Part shown: positions 53,442 to 62,415 of the stretch, in pieces | Layout: every line of letters begins with the position of its first letter | Position numbering within the stretch: the first letter of the stretch is position 1 | Source: an uncultured Arcanobacterium sp. | GTDB taxonomy: Bacteria; Actinomycetota; Actinomycetes; Actinomycetales; Actinomycetaceae | NCBI GenBank assembly: GCA_958428545.1 | Contig: CAUAGM010000004.1 | Location: 122,147 to 186,146 of the forward strand | Direction of reading: 5' to 3' | DNA: 64,000 bases | Notes under the pieces: generated by a model | The model's input: only the letters and a program-made list of their open reading frames with translations | What the model was told of the DNA's origin: nothing | The model's database searches: none | Position numbers and translations under genes: made by a program

Positions 53442-54758
53442 ATGGCTATCTCGTCTTTCCCAATCCGTTTTCCAGCTCATATTCTCTTACTCGGCTCAGG
53501 CGAACTCGGTAAAGAACTCACAATATCTTTGCAACGGTTTGGTTGCCGCGTGACGGCTGTTGATAGCTACGCCAATGCTCCAGCAATGCAGGTTGCAAGC
53601 AATTGGCGAGTTCTCGACATGGCAGACGCAGCCGCTCTCACAGCTCTTATTGACGAGCTAGCCCCGGACTTAATCGTCCCCGAAGTGGAAAAACTAGCAG
53701 CAGATGCACTGATAGAAGCCGCTGTGCGCGGATATAGCGTCACATCCTCTGCACATACTGTTGCACTCACATTTGACCGTCAAGGAATTCGCACTCTTGC
53801 CTCCGAGCGAGCTGGCGTACCAACTAGCCCATACGCTTTTGCAAGCAGTTACGAGGAACTTTTAGCTGGCGCACAAAAGATAGGGTTTCCCTGCTACGTA
53901 AAACCTACGATGAGTTCGAGTGGGCACGGGCAAAGCCGAGTGGAATCACCAGAGGATCTAAAAGCAGCATGGGAAGAAGCATCACATGGAGCACGATCCG
54001 ATACCGGCCGCGTCATTATCGAAGGCGAAATTGCTTTTGACTATGAGATCACACTCCTCACAGTGCGTCATCTCGATACGACAGATCCACAAAGACCTCG
54101 CGCAGTCACGAGTTTTTGCGAACCTATCGGCCATCGCCAAAGCCACGGCGACTACGTAGAATCATGGCAGCCACACCCTATGCCCGCCGCTACACTGGCC
54201 CGCGCACAAGAGATAGCTGCCGCCGTCACTCAAGCTCTTGCAGACGAAACTGTCGAGCACGCTCGCACTGACGACTCTACAGACGCCTCCTCTCTAACCC
54301 TCGGACTCTTCGGGGTGGAACTATTCATCAAAGGTGACGAAGTCTATTTTTCCGAGCTTTCACCACGCCCACACGATACAGGCATGGTGACGATGATTTC
54401 CCAGCAATTCAGCGAATTCGATCTGCATGCTCGCGCAATTTTAGGCCTACCGCTACATACCGATATGTGCGTGCCGGCAGCCGCATCAGCACCATTTAAA
54501 AGCCCTATAGAGATCGAAATGGAAGCAGAAGCAGGGCAAACCGATACAGCGCAAGCGCAACCATGCTTCAGCGCCGTAGCGAGCGTCCTTGCTACAGACC
54601 CCACCGTTGAGCTGCGCATCTTCGGCAAGCCAGAAGCCCACATCGGCCGCCGCATGGCTGTAGCACTAGCGAGCGCCGATACTGTGGATACAGCGCGAAA
54701 TCTCGCCCACAGTGCAATCAGCAAGCTGAGAATCGAAAAAGGAATCTCGGCTTTATAG
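53442..54758 (+). CDS. purT: Formate-dependent phosphoribosylglycinamide formyltransferase
   Basis: A 438-aa ATP-grasp enzyme that formylates GAR with formate and ATP in purine synthesis. Seen: ILLLGSGELGKELTISLQRFG, VPEVEKLAADAL, FPCYVKPTMSSSGHGQSRV, IIEGEIAFDYEITLLTVR, GLFGVELFIKGDEVYFSELSPRPHDTGMVT. It is about 45 residues longer than E. coli PurT because of inserts near 265-280 and 350-365. TAGAAT stands six bases before the ATG, suggesting a leaderless mRNA. Formate could come from the PFL encoded 11 kb upstream. Confidence 0.94.
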   Translation: MAISSFPIRFPAHILLLGSGELGKELTISLQRFGCRVTAVDSYANAPAMQVASNWRVLDMADAAALTALIDELAPDLIVPEVEKLAADALIEAAVRGYSVTSSAHTVALTFDRQGIRTLASERAGVPTSPYAFASSYEELLAGAQKIGFPCYVKPTMSSSGHGQSRVESPEDLKAAWEEASHGARSDTGRVIIEGEIAFDYEITLLTVRHLDTTDPQRPRAVTSFCEPIGHRQSHGDYVESWQPHPMPAATLARAQEIAAAVTQALADETVEHARTDDSTDASSLTLGLFGVELFIKGDEVYFSELSPRPHDTGMVTMISQQFSEFDLHARAILGLPLHTDMCVPAAASAPFKSPIEIEMEAEAGQTDTAQAQPCFSAVASVLATDPTVELRIFGKPEAHIGRRMAVALASADTVDTARNLAHSAISKLRIEKGISAL

Positions 54759-54945
54759 CATCTCATATCCAAGTTTTCTTCGAGATATGCGGAGCCCGCC
54801 GAACTATGCCACCGAAGTAAGCAGCTCAAGCCACGCTATAGAGCCACTGCCTTATGATTGCGAGTACCAATTTACTCGCAATTTATAGCAGAGTTTCATC
54901 CCATAAGTAAAAGTTAGAAAGAGGTACGTATTCGACGGCACATCT

Positions 54946-55608
54946 CTACGAGGCGACATAGCGCCCGTTTGCATCAACACCGCGCGCTTGATGCACAACC
55001 AGCGGAAATTCTAGCTCAGCCACGCGCTCGGTGAGTACGGGAAGATGAGCTTCCAATACGCTACCACTCCACACAGTTGTGCGAACTTCTACCGAAAGCT
55101 CACCACGCCTCGCCGCCGCCGTCACCAATCGAAGTGATTCCCATGCAAGCTCTGCACGCCTGAGAGTACCGCCCACCACAGCAGGCATATCTTCAGCTAA
55201 GCCTTTAACGTCAATCCCAATCCATTCAGGGCGAGTGTGTGGATTTTCAATCAGTGCCGCTAAACGATCGGGGCGATACCCACACGTATGCAGACCCACC
55301 GGAAAATTCTCGGCATGAATTGCAGCTATAGCCGCAGGAAGTGCCGGCTGCGCAGTTGGTTCGCCTCCGCTAATCACGGCGCCATCGAGTAACCCTCGCC
55401 GCGAGCGCAGCAAGGCAAGAAAATTCGCAAACGACTCCACGCCTGCACCAAACGACTGCAAAGCAGGGTTATGGCAATACACACACCGCCAAGGGCAGCC
55501 TTGCGTAAAAGCAGTCGCTGTGAGTTTCCCCGGCCAGTCAGTTGCCGAAAACGGAATAATGCCAGCTACCTGCAGCTCGCCCGTAGTTTCGGAACTATCG
55601 CACCGCAT
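54946..55608 (-). CDS. nrdG: Anaerobic ribonucleotide reductase activating protein
   Basis: A 220-aa radical SAM enzyme. Seen: IIPFSATDWPGKLTATAFTQGCPWRCVYCHNPALQ with the CxxxCxxC motif near 35-42, GAVISGGEPTAQPAL and a C-terminal half with conserved VRTTVW. It installs the glycyl radical on NrdD. The start is ATG at 55606-55608, two bases past the nrdD stop, so the genes form one operon. It is of the longer, actinobacterial NrdG type. Confidence 0.93.
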   Translation of the reverse strand: MRCDSSETTGELQVAGIIPFSATDWPGKLTATAFTQGCPWRCVYCHNPALQSFGAGVESFANFLALLRSRRGLLDGAVISGGEPTAQPALPAAIAAIHAENFPVGLHTCGYRPDRLAALIENPHTRPEWIGIDVKGLAEDMPAVVGGTLRRAELAWESLRLVTAAARRGELSVEVRTTVWSGSVLEAHLPVLTERVAELEFPLVVHQARGVDANGRYVAS

Positions 55609-55610
55609 AC

Positions 55611-57464
55611 TTATACAAGCGCTTCAGAGAAATACTGGCGTTCACGGAATTCGCCTTTCTTGCCAGTATTAAAACTCTGCATTGGGCGGAAATATCCCAT
55701 CACGCGCGTCCACACTTCAGTTTCGCCACCGCATTGTGGGCACTGCTGGTACTCACCGCTAATATAGCCGTGATCTGAGCAGATAGAAAACGTTGGTGTG
55801 ACCGTGACGTACGGCAAATGGAAACCCTCTAGGGCACGCCGAACGAGCTTTGCGCATGCTTCACCCGAACTCATCGCAGCCCCCATATACAGATGCAAGA
55901 CGGTTCCCCCTGTGTATTTACTTTGTAGATCTTCCTGCGCCGCGAGAGCAGCAAACGGATCTGGCGTATACGAAACAGGTAGCTGTGATGAGTTCGTATA
56001 GTAAGGTTCTTCAGCTGATCCTGCTTGAATAATATCGGCGTAGCGTTTGCGGTCTTCGCGCGCAAAACGATAGGTCGTCCCCTCTGCCGGCGTTGCTTCT
56101 AGATTGTACAGATGCCCTGTTTCCTCTTGTGCCGCAGTGAGTTTTTCGTTGATATGATCGAGAATTCGTGCCGCCATTTCATGCCCACGCTCGTCGGTAA
56201 TATCAAATTCATCGCGTGTGAAGTTACGGATCATCTCATTCATACCGTTCACGCCGATTGTGGAGAAATGGTTATCAAGCGATGGCAACCATCGGCGCGT
56301 GAAAGGATACAGACCTTTATCGATAAGGGCGGTGACGGTTGCGCGGCGGCGTTCCAGCGTCTGCACCCCGAGCGCAATGAGACTATCCAGCTCAGCAAGC
56401 AGCCCTGCCTCATCATCACAGTGCTTATAGCCCAAGCGAGCCATATTCATCGTGACGACTCCGATTGATCCAGTCAGCTCCGCCGACCCAAAAAGCCCGT
56501 TTCCGCGTTTCATCAACTCACGCAAATCGAGCTGTAAACGGCAGCACATAGAACGAATCATCGATGGGTCTAGGTCGGAATTGATGAAATTCTGGAAATA
56601 TGGCAAACCATATTTCGCCGTCATCTCAAAAAGTGCAGCAGCGTTTTCACTCTCCCACGGAAAATCACGAGTGATATTGTAGGTGGGAATCGGGAACGTG
56701 AATGGGCGCCCCTCAGCGTCACCCTCCGTCATCACGTCCATAAAGGCACGGTTGATAATCCCCATTTCTTCAGCTAGATCGCCGTACGTAAAATCACAGA
56801 CTTCCTCGCCAATATAAGGAGATTGCTCAGCGATATCCTCTGGGCATACCCAATCAAAGGTGAGGTTCGTAAACGGCGTCTGCATTCCCCAGCGTGAGGG
56901 CACATTGAGATTAAAAATAAACTCTTGCATAGCCTGCTTCACCTCTGCATACCCCAAGCCATCGAGGCGAACAAAGGGAGCCATATAGGTATCGAAAGAG
57001 CTGAATGCCTGCGCACCCGCCCACTCATTTTGGAGCGTACCCAAGAAATTCACCATCTGCCCGAGCGCCGAGCCGAGATGCTTCGGAGGCGCAGATGCAA
57101 TCATACCGGGCACGCCGTTAAATCCCTGCTCAAGCAGCTGACGCAGACTCCAGCCCGCGCAATACCCCGAAAGCATATCGAGATCGTGAATGTGAATAGC
57201 ACCCGTACGGTGAGCTTCTCCAGCTTCAGGAGAAAATACTTTATCAAGCCAATAATTTGCCACAACCTTGCCAGAAGTATTGAGGATCATTCCCCCGAGC
57301 GAATAGTCTTGGTTGGCATTTGCGTTCACACGCCAATCGGAGCGATCAATATATTCTTCAAGAGTAGGAATTGGATCAATAAGGTGAGCTGCACGCTCAA
57401 TTTCACTACCCATCTGTGCCTCAAGGTGCTCAATATATGTGCTCACAATAGATACCCTTCTCAC
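55611..57464 (-). CDS. nrdD: Class III anaerobic ribonucleoside-triphosphate reductase
   Basis: 617 aa. Seen: NANANQDYSLGGMILNTSGKVVANYWLDKVFS, GAIHIHDLDMLSGYCAGWSLRQLL, a zinc site formed around SICSDHGYISGEYQQCPQCGG, and RVMGYFRPM with the radical Gly near 590. It makes dNTPs without oxygen. The N-terminus starts directly at the catalytic domain and no ATP-cone is encoded upstream in any frame, so overall activity control by dATP is probably absent. A NrdR-box-like palindrome lies at 57598-57612. Confidence 0.95.
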   Translation of the reverse strand: MRRVSIVSTYIEHLEAQMGSEIERAAHLIDPIPTLEEYIDRSDWRVNANANQDYSLGGMILNTSGKVVANYWLDKVFSPEAGEAHRTGAIHIHDLDMLSGYCAGWSLRQLLEQGFNGVPGMIASAPPKHLGSALGQMVNFLGTLQNEWAGAQAFSSFDTYMAPFVRLDGLGYAEVKQAMQEFIFNLNVPSRWGMQTPFTNLTFDWVCPEDIAEQSPYIGEEVCDFTYGDLAEEMGIINRAFMDVMTEGDAEGRPFTFPIPTYNITRDFPWESENAAALFEMTAKYGLPYFQNFINSDLDPSMIRSMCCRLQLDLRELMKRGNGLFGSAELTGSIGVVTMNMARLGYKHCDDEAGLLAELDSLIALGVQTLERRRATVTALIDKGLYPFTRRWLPSLDNHFSTIGVNGMNEMIRNFTRDEFDITDERGHEMAARILDHINEKLTAAQEETGHLYNLEATPAEGTTYRFAREDRKRYADIIQAGSAEEPYYTNSSQLPVSYTPDPFAALAAQEDLQSKYTGGTVLHLYMGAAMSSGEACAKLVRRALEGFHLPYVTVTPTFSICSDHGYISGEYQQCPQCGGETEVWTRVMGYFRPMQSFNTGKKGEFRERQYFSEALV

Positions 57465-57783
57465 TTCACCAGATTCTCAATCCAGCGTTTCTTGCCCTGC
57501 AGCTTCACTGCCTTTCGCACAAAATGCGCCGAGCACCAATATAGAGGGAAAATAAATAAAGTAATACCAACATCTAGGGGCGTGTTGCCTAGGATTTCAC
57601 TATATATAGTACTTTTAGTGCAATGAGTGAGACTAACACCACAATCAATTCAGAGCATAAAAAGTTTTCTGCCGGCAAACCTAGTTAATCAAGCTATGAT
57701 AGAGGGGTTAGGTCTACAATAAGTTCGATTTAGCCCATATAGAACCGATCACTATTACAGATCGACCACAAAGGAGATTCACA
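57465..57783. other. Upstream region of nrdD and of the TM2 gene
   Basis: It contains the NrdR-like palindrome. A 19-codon frame from 57624 (MSETNTTINSEHKKFSAGKP) on the + strand may be chance. Otherwise no gene. Confidence 0.45.
57598..57612. promoter_or_regulatory. NrdR-box-like palindrome
   Basis: CACTATATATAGTAC, with a perfect 12-base palindrome ACTATATATAGT, close to the NrdR consensus ACAcwATATATwgTGT. It lies 134 bases before the nrdD start. NrdR represses ribonucleotide reductase operons when dATP is high. A second box at the usual spacing was not obvious. Confidence 0.5.
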
Positions 57784-58225
57784 ATGAGCCAACCAAACAA
57801 CTTTCCCCCCCGCTAACCAGATTCCGCTAACCGACAACCAAGTTCAGCCGCAGTCGCAGCAAGGACAGTACGCACCACAACCGCAGCAGCCCTACGTTCC
57901 ACAACCAACCGCAGCATACGCACAGCCACAGCCACAATTCCAACAGGCACCGTACGAAGCACAACCGTATCCCCAAAACGGATATCCCAATGCTCCTACC
58001 GGCTTAAAATCACGTCTCGTCGCTGGTCTACTGGGCATTTTCCTCGGCGGTTTAGGGATTCATCGTTTCTATCTAGGGTTTACGGCAATCGGAGTTGCTC
58101 AAATTATCGTCTCTGTCTTCACTTTAGGTATCGGATCTCTATGGGGCTTCATTGAAGGAATTATGATTCTCGCCAAATCAACATCATTTACATACGACGC
58201 TCAAGGAAACCCGTTAGCAGACTAA
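57784..58225 (+). pseudogene. TM2-domain protein, out of frame at a C7 tract (possible phase-variable gene)
   Basis: AAGGAGATTCACA precedes the ATG. The frame reads MSQPNNFPPR and then TAA (57814) because of seven C at 57805-57811. With six C it stays open for 146 codons: a Gln/Pro/Tyr-rich N-terminus (QGQYAPQPQQPYVPQPTAAY) and a C-terminal TM2 domain (GLKSRLVAGLLGIFLGGLGI, HRFYLGFTAIGVAQIIVSVF, LGIGSLWGFIEGIMIL) with two membrane helices. A good terminator follows. Either the gene is switched off by slippage, or the tract length is a sequencing error. TM2 proteins are of unknown function. Confidence 0.8.
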
Positions 58226-58248
58226 AATTATACGGATATATTCCTCTC

Positions 58249-58292
58249 ACGCCGTTCTCTCACGTTGACAATGAGAGGACGGCGTCTTTTTT
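58249..58292 (+). terminator. Terminator of the TM2 gene
   Basis: A 14-bp stem (ACGCCGTTCTCTCA/TGAGAGGACGGCGT, one G.T pair) with a 9-base loop, then TCTTTTTTG. Confidence 0.9.
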
Positions 58293-58456
58293 GCCAGCTC
58301 CTCCCCTCGGCAAAACTCACATTCGTGAAACATTCGAGAGATTTTGAAGAAATAAGTAAAATCACATGTAGAGGATTCAATACTCAATCCGTTCAGTCGA
58401 TCAGCCCCAACTAATCACTTTCCCCTCCAGAAAATTCACTCGGAATAAAAGATAAC

Positions 58457-59656
58457 ATGACGCATAAACTCTCTACAGCCTCCCAGCTGCACACCTTTTC
58501 CCAGAACAGCTCATTCGTTGAATCCGTTCCAACAACCCGACTCGGATGGCGGGGAATGCCTATCCCCTCAGCAATAACCGCACAACTCCCAGCTTCAACT
58601 CAAGCCACTGCGCACGTGCGAATTCCCGCTTTAACCGTCACCTCCTCTGGGAGAATAATCTCAGCTTTCGACCTGCGCCCATCATTTCACGACTTTCCCA
58701 GTCCTATTTCCATCGCTTACCGCACAAGTGATGATGACGGGCACACATGGAGCGATCTCCAGCTCCTCATAGGTGCAAACGACGGATGGGGTTATGGAGA
58801 TGCTTCGCTCATTTCCACGAGTGACGGACGAATACTCTGCCTCTATACTGCTTCAAAAGGTCTATCATTTTGGGATAACGCAGGCGTGACGTCACAACGA
58901 TGGACCCTGCGCTGCGCAGTGAGTGACGACGACGGCGCCACCTGGCAACATCGTCACCTCACGAACGAGCTGCTTGGCAATCACTCAGAAATTTCTTCAG
59001 CGTTTTTCTCCTCCGGCAATGGGATTCAGCTTTCTTCGGGGAGGCTCGTCAATCCTGTCGTCTGGCACAACACCACAGAAAATGCACCCCGCGTTTCAAT
59101 GGCTTTAAGTGACGACATTGGCGAGCATTGGTTTTTAGGAGAGCAAATTCCTGGGCAAGCAGACGAAACAAAAGTTATTGAACTAAACGACGGCACATTA
59201 GCTGCAGCGATACGTGGATATCCGCAGCGTACTGTGGCATACTCGTACGATCACGGAATATCCTGGAGCCGAGCGATCCCTATGCGAGATGAGCCGGGCT
59301 GCAATGCAGGATACACGTTGTGGAATAAACAGATTGTACTTACCATTCCCCAACCCCATCTAGCTGATTCCACTCATCAGCTCACTGAAAAATACGATCT
59401 GAATCAAAATCCTTCTCTCGGTGACCCCTCCTGCGGCCGCAGCTCAAGCACACTGCAAGACTGGTCAGCGCGGCATCACCTCTGCCTGCTGACCGGATCA
59501 GATGCACACGATCTAGACGTGCAGGAAGTGATCGATCCGTGCGCATCGGCGTACTCAGTCGCAACTCCCCTGCCGAACGGCAATCTTGCCATCACATGGG
59601 AACACGGAAATTACGAGGAAATACGATTTTGCGCAATTCGTAGCTTTAATTCTTAA
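58457..59656 (+). CDS. Sialidase-like BNR-repeat protein (GH33), no signal peptide
   Basis: A 399-aa six-bladed propeller. The RIPALTV motif near 56 carries the first catalytic Arg. Asp-box repeats (S-x-D-x-G-x-x-W) appear as TSDDDGHTW, VSDDDGATW, LSDDIGEHW and YSYDHGISW. LNDGTLAAAIRG holds a second Arg of the triad. There is no signal peptide or sorting tail, so it would act in the cytoplasm on imported sialosides, or on another glycan. The third Arg and the Tyr/Glu pair are not certain by eye. No nan catabolic gene is near. Confidence 0.8.
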   Translation: MTHKLSTASQLHTFSQNSSFVESVPTTRLGWRGMPIPSAITAQLPASTQATAHVRIPALTVTSSGRIISAFDLRPSFHDFPSPISIAYRTSDDDGHTWSDLQLLIGANDGWGYGDASLISTSDGRILCLYTASKGLSFWDNAGVTSQRWTLRCAVSDDDGATWQHRHLTNELLGNHSEISSAFFSSGNGIQLSSGRLVNPVVWHNTTENAPRVSMALSDDIGEHWFLGEQIPGQADETKVIELNDGTLAAAIRGYPQRTVAYSYDHGISWSRAIPMRDEPGCNAGYTLWNKQIVLTIPQPHLADSTHQLTEKYDLNQNPSLGDPSCGRSSSTLQDWSARHHLCLLTGSDAHDLDVQEVIDPCASAYSVATPLPNGNLAITWEHGNYEEIRFCAIRSFNS

Positions 59657-59698
59657 GATAAGAAACAAAGAAAATATAAAACTTCAGCTATCATTCCT

Positions 59699-60865
59699 TC
59701 ACCTAGATGAAGAGCTATCCAGCACTGTAATAATTTCTTTAGCAATCGCAGCAACCACAGGAACCGCAACAGAATTTCCGAATTGTTTGTATGCCTGAGC
59801 ATTGCTAACTGGAATAATATATTCTTCAGGAAAGCCTTGAAGTCGAGCAGCCTCACGAGGAGTAACTTTTCTTGGATTTTTCCCTATCTGCTCAATTAAA
59901 ATTTCACTGCCGTCTTTATAATAGCGAGCCGAAATTGTGTTGCAGTATGGAGTATTCGCACCGACAAGAGAAAAGCCAAAACCATTACCTTTTTCTCGAT
60001 GCTCAATTTTCCGACGCTGATGCCCAGCCCATAGAATATCTGAGATAGTATATTTTTCATCCACATCAGATTCCAAAATATCTCCCATACACGTTGGTGT
60101 CTTTGGTGGAATAGGGGCTTGGAAATCAAAAAAGTTTTTCACGGTTTCCTTATGGAAACCCACAATATAAACACGCTCACGATTCTGCGGAACACCGAAA
60201 TCTTTAGCTTTAAATAAAAGAGTCGTCACTTCATAATTCAAAGATTCTAAAGTAGCCATAATTGTAGTAAATGTACGACCTCTATTATGGCTTTTTAAAT
60301 TTTTAACATTTTCTAGCAAGAATGCCCGTGGCTGCTTTTCTTTAAGTATTCTTGCGATATCAAAAAAAAGCGTACCTCTAGTATCTTCAAAACCTTGTTT
60401 ACGCCCAGCCTGACTAAAAGCTTGGCAAGGAAATCCGCCGACTAGAATATCGTGATCTGGCACATCACATGCATGAATCTTTGTAATATCATTTAATGGA
60501 TTCTCTCCAAAATTAGCTTGATAGGTTTTACAGGCATACTTATCTATTTCGCTACTAAAGACAACATTAACTGCTTTAGTGCTTAGGAAGCCCAAACGCG
60601 TGCCTCCGATACCAGCAAACAGATCAATCATCCGATATCGACCCTCATCATTATTAGGAAAAGGAGGATCCTCTGGGAAATCTAAAATACACGTCAGCTC
60701 AGGCATAGAAGGAGTGGTTTCACCCGCTTCCCAACGCCTAATCGTCCTATCACCATTCTTAGCTAAACCAATGGCATCTGCCAGTTCTTTTTGGGTCATA
60801 CCAAGCTTAAGACGTTTCTCTTTGATAAGCTTTGCGGCTGTGTGCATCTTATTCCGTGCTATCAT
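59699..60865 (-). CDS. DNA (cytosine-5) methyltransferase with N-terminal helix-turn-helix
   Basis: 388 aa. Residues 8-55 form an XRE helix-turn-helix (KEKRLKLGMTQKELADAIGL). The methyltransferase has MIDLFAGIGGTRLGF (motif I), GGFPCQAFSQAG with the catalytic Cys147 (IV), FLLENVKNL (VI), VPQNRERVYIVGF (VIII) and REAARLQGFPEEY...YKQFGNSVAVPV (IX-X). The HTH probably represses its own or the endonuclease promoter, as in other self-regulated type II systems. The sequence specificity cannot be read. Divergent from the endonuclease, 94 bases away. Confidence 0.95.
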   Translation of the reverse strand: MIARNKMHTAAKLIKEKRLKLGMTQKELADAIGLAKNGDRTIRRWEAGETTPSMPELTCILDFPEDPPFPNNDEGRYRMIDLFAGIGGTRLGFLSTKAVNVVFSSEIDKYACKTYQANFGENPLNDITKIHACDVPDHDILVGGFPCQAFSQAGRKQGFEDTRGTLFFDIARILKEKQPRAFLLENVKNLKSHNRGRTFTTIMATLESLNYEVTTLLFKAKDFGVPQNRERVYIVGFHKETVKNFFDFQAPIPPKTPTCMGDILESDVDEKYTISDILWAGHQRRKIEHREKGNGFGFSLVGANTPYCNTISARYYKDGSEILIEQIGKNPRKVTPREAARLQGFPEEYIIPVSNAQAYKQFGNSVAVPVVAAIAKEIITVLDSSSSR

Positions 60866-60959
60866 TTCTATAGAACTCTACCAACTAAGTGAAAAATAGA
60901 GGACTAACTGTCCTCCTATCCGCACATTTTAGCATCTTTTTTCCATCCAAGGAATCACA

Positions 60960-61877
60960 ATGAGTATTGTTGATCTTGAAAAGTACAAAGCACTTATCAA
61001 AGCAGAACGACAATTGTTTTTTGCTCCCCCTTACGAACTTGTCTACCAGCAATTCATTAAAGCAGCTTTTGATCAACAACCAACCTCTTATTTTCACACA
61101 CATGCTAGTGAAATTGTAGAGAACTTAAGAGATAGATGTTGGGATACATACGTCCCTCAAGAAAAAGATTTCACCACTAAAATGCTAAAAGTCCTCACAG
61201 GAACTAAAGATATTTCCACTTTTAGCGCAGAAGAAGCCCTACTATGGTTTTTTACCACATACCCAGAACACATCTACCAACTTAGTCTCTCAAATACACA
61301 AAGCCGCCGATCTCGAGCAGGAAAAGAGTTCGAGGCGATCATCGAATTGCTTTTATTGGGCGCCGATATACCTCTCGATGTTCAAGGAAATGTTGGAAAG
61401 TCTTTTTTCGCAAACAAAGGACTTGGCAAACTTGTCGATGTAGTGTCTCCAGGAGTTGCACAATTCATTCTTAATAAAAGGAATACCATGCTTATCAGCG
61501 CTAAGACATCTTTAAGAGAACGCTGGCAAGAAGTACCCGAAGAGATGGGGAGAACAGGTGCACGAGAGATGTTTCTAGTAACTCTCGATAAAACTGCAAG
61601 TACTGAAGTGCTTGATGCACTCTACGAACAAAATGTGCAGCTAGTCACTACAAAAGCAATCAAAAACGATCACTACACCAATAACTCACGCGTACTTACT
61701 TTTGAAGATCTTATTCAAGAGCTCAAAATAAATGCTTTGAACTGGGTGAATTACAATTACTCTGCTGAGAATAGAAGCGTTGCTGAATCGGTAATAGAAA
61801 AACAACTACAGGCCCATAAAAAGCATGCATTCGTATACAAAAAATATTTAGAGAGAAAAAACATGCTAACCGCATAG
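60960..61877 (+). CDS. Type II restriction endonuclease, EcoRII-C/SsoII-like fold
   Basis: 305 aa. The C-terminal half shows RSRAGKEFEAIIELLLLGADIPLDVQG and then LVDVVSPG (Asp160), MLISAKTSLRERW (Lys182) and Glu194/195. This is the permuted D...(S/A)xK-x12-E catalytic motif of EcoRII-C, PspGI, SsoII and NgoMIV relatives. It should cut DNA left unmethylated by the adjacent enzyme. The target is probably a CC/GG-type site by family but is not established. AAGGAATCACA precedes the ATG. The N-terminal 110 residues are unrecognised and helical. Confidence 0.85.
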   Translation: MSIVDLEKYKALIKAERQLFFAPPYELVYQQFIKAAFDQQPTSYFHTHASEIVENLRDRCWDTYVPQEKDFTTKMLKVLTGTKDISTFSAEEALLWFFTTYPEHIYQLSLSNTQSRRSRAGKEFEAIIELLLLGADIPLDVQGNVGKSFFANKGLGKLVDVVSPGVAQFILNKRNTMLISAKTSLRERWQEVPEEMGRTGAREMFLVTLDKTASTEVLDALYEQNVQLVTTKAIKNDHYTNNSRVLTFEDLIQELKINALNWVNYNYSAENRSVAESVIEKQLQAHKKHAFVYKKYLERKNMLTA

Positions 61878-61952
61878 CTAGCTTATAAAAATTCGATTCT
61901 GTGCAATATCGGATAAAGTATTTCACAAGAAAACGAAAGAGGAATACGTCCT

Positions 61953-62351
61953 ATGAAAATCCTGCGAGTCGTTGGAGCTGCAATCGTCAATGATCGTGAT
62001 GAAATTCTCTGTGCACGCCGCGGAAAAGGGCGCTCTCTTGAAGGATACTGGGAGTTTCCAGGCGGAAAAATAGAAGATGAAGAAACTCCACAAGAAGCAC
62101 TCAAACGTGAAATCTTCGAGGAACTTCACTGCACTATTGAGATTGATGAAAAAGTCTGCACAGTGGAGCATCACTACGATTTTGCAATCGTCGAACTCAG
62201 CGTCTATATGTGCCAGCTACTGAATGGAACTCCAAGCAAAACTGAACATACTGAGTTGCGTTGGATGCCGCGCGCAGACATAGGCACGCTCACATGGGCG
62301 CCAGCAGATACCGAACCAGTTGCGAAAATCGCCCGCGGCACACAAACATAA
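61953..62351 (+). CDS. mutT: Nudix hydrolase, MutT-like
   Basis: A 132-aa NTP pyrophosphatase. The Nudix box GKIEDEETPQEALKREIFEELH lies at about 37-58 after the GYWEFPGG lead-in. ILCARRGKGRSLEGYWEFPGGK is typical of 8-oxo-dGTP/(d)CTP-cleaning MutT. AGAGGA precedes the ATG. It follows the endonuclease by 75 bases in the same direction. MutT-like genes are often found next to C5-methyltransferase systems, possibly to limit mutagenic or modified nucleotides, but the link here is positional only. Confidence 0.9.
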   Translation: MKILRVVGAAIVNDRDEILCARRGKGRSLEGYWEFPGGKIEDEETPQEALKREIFEELHCTIEIDEKVCTVEHHYDFAIVELSVYMCQLLNGTPSKTEHTELRWMPRADIGTLTWAPADTEPVAKIARGTQT

Positions 62352-62415
62352 GCAGATCACTTCTAAGAAAGAAAAGCTGACCCAGCCGTTGCTGCGAAAC
62401 CAAACGTGCGGTGTG

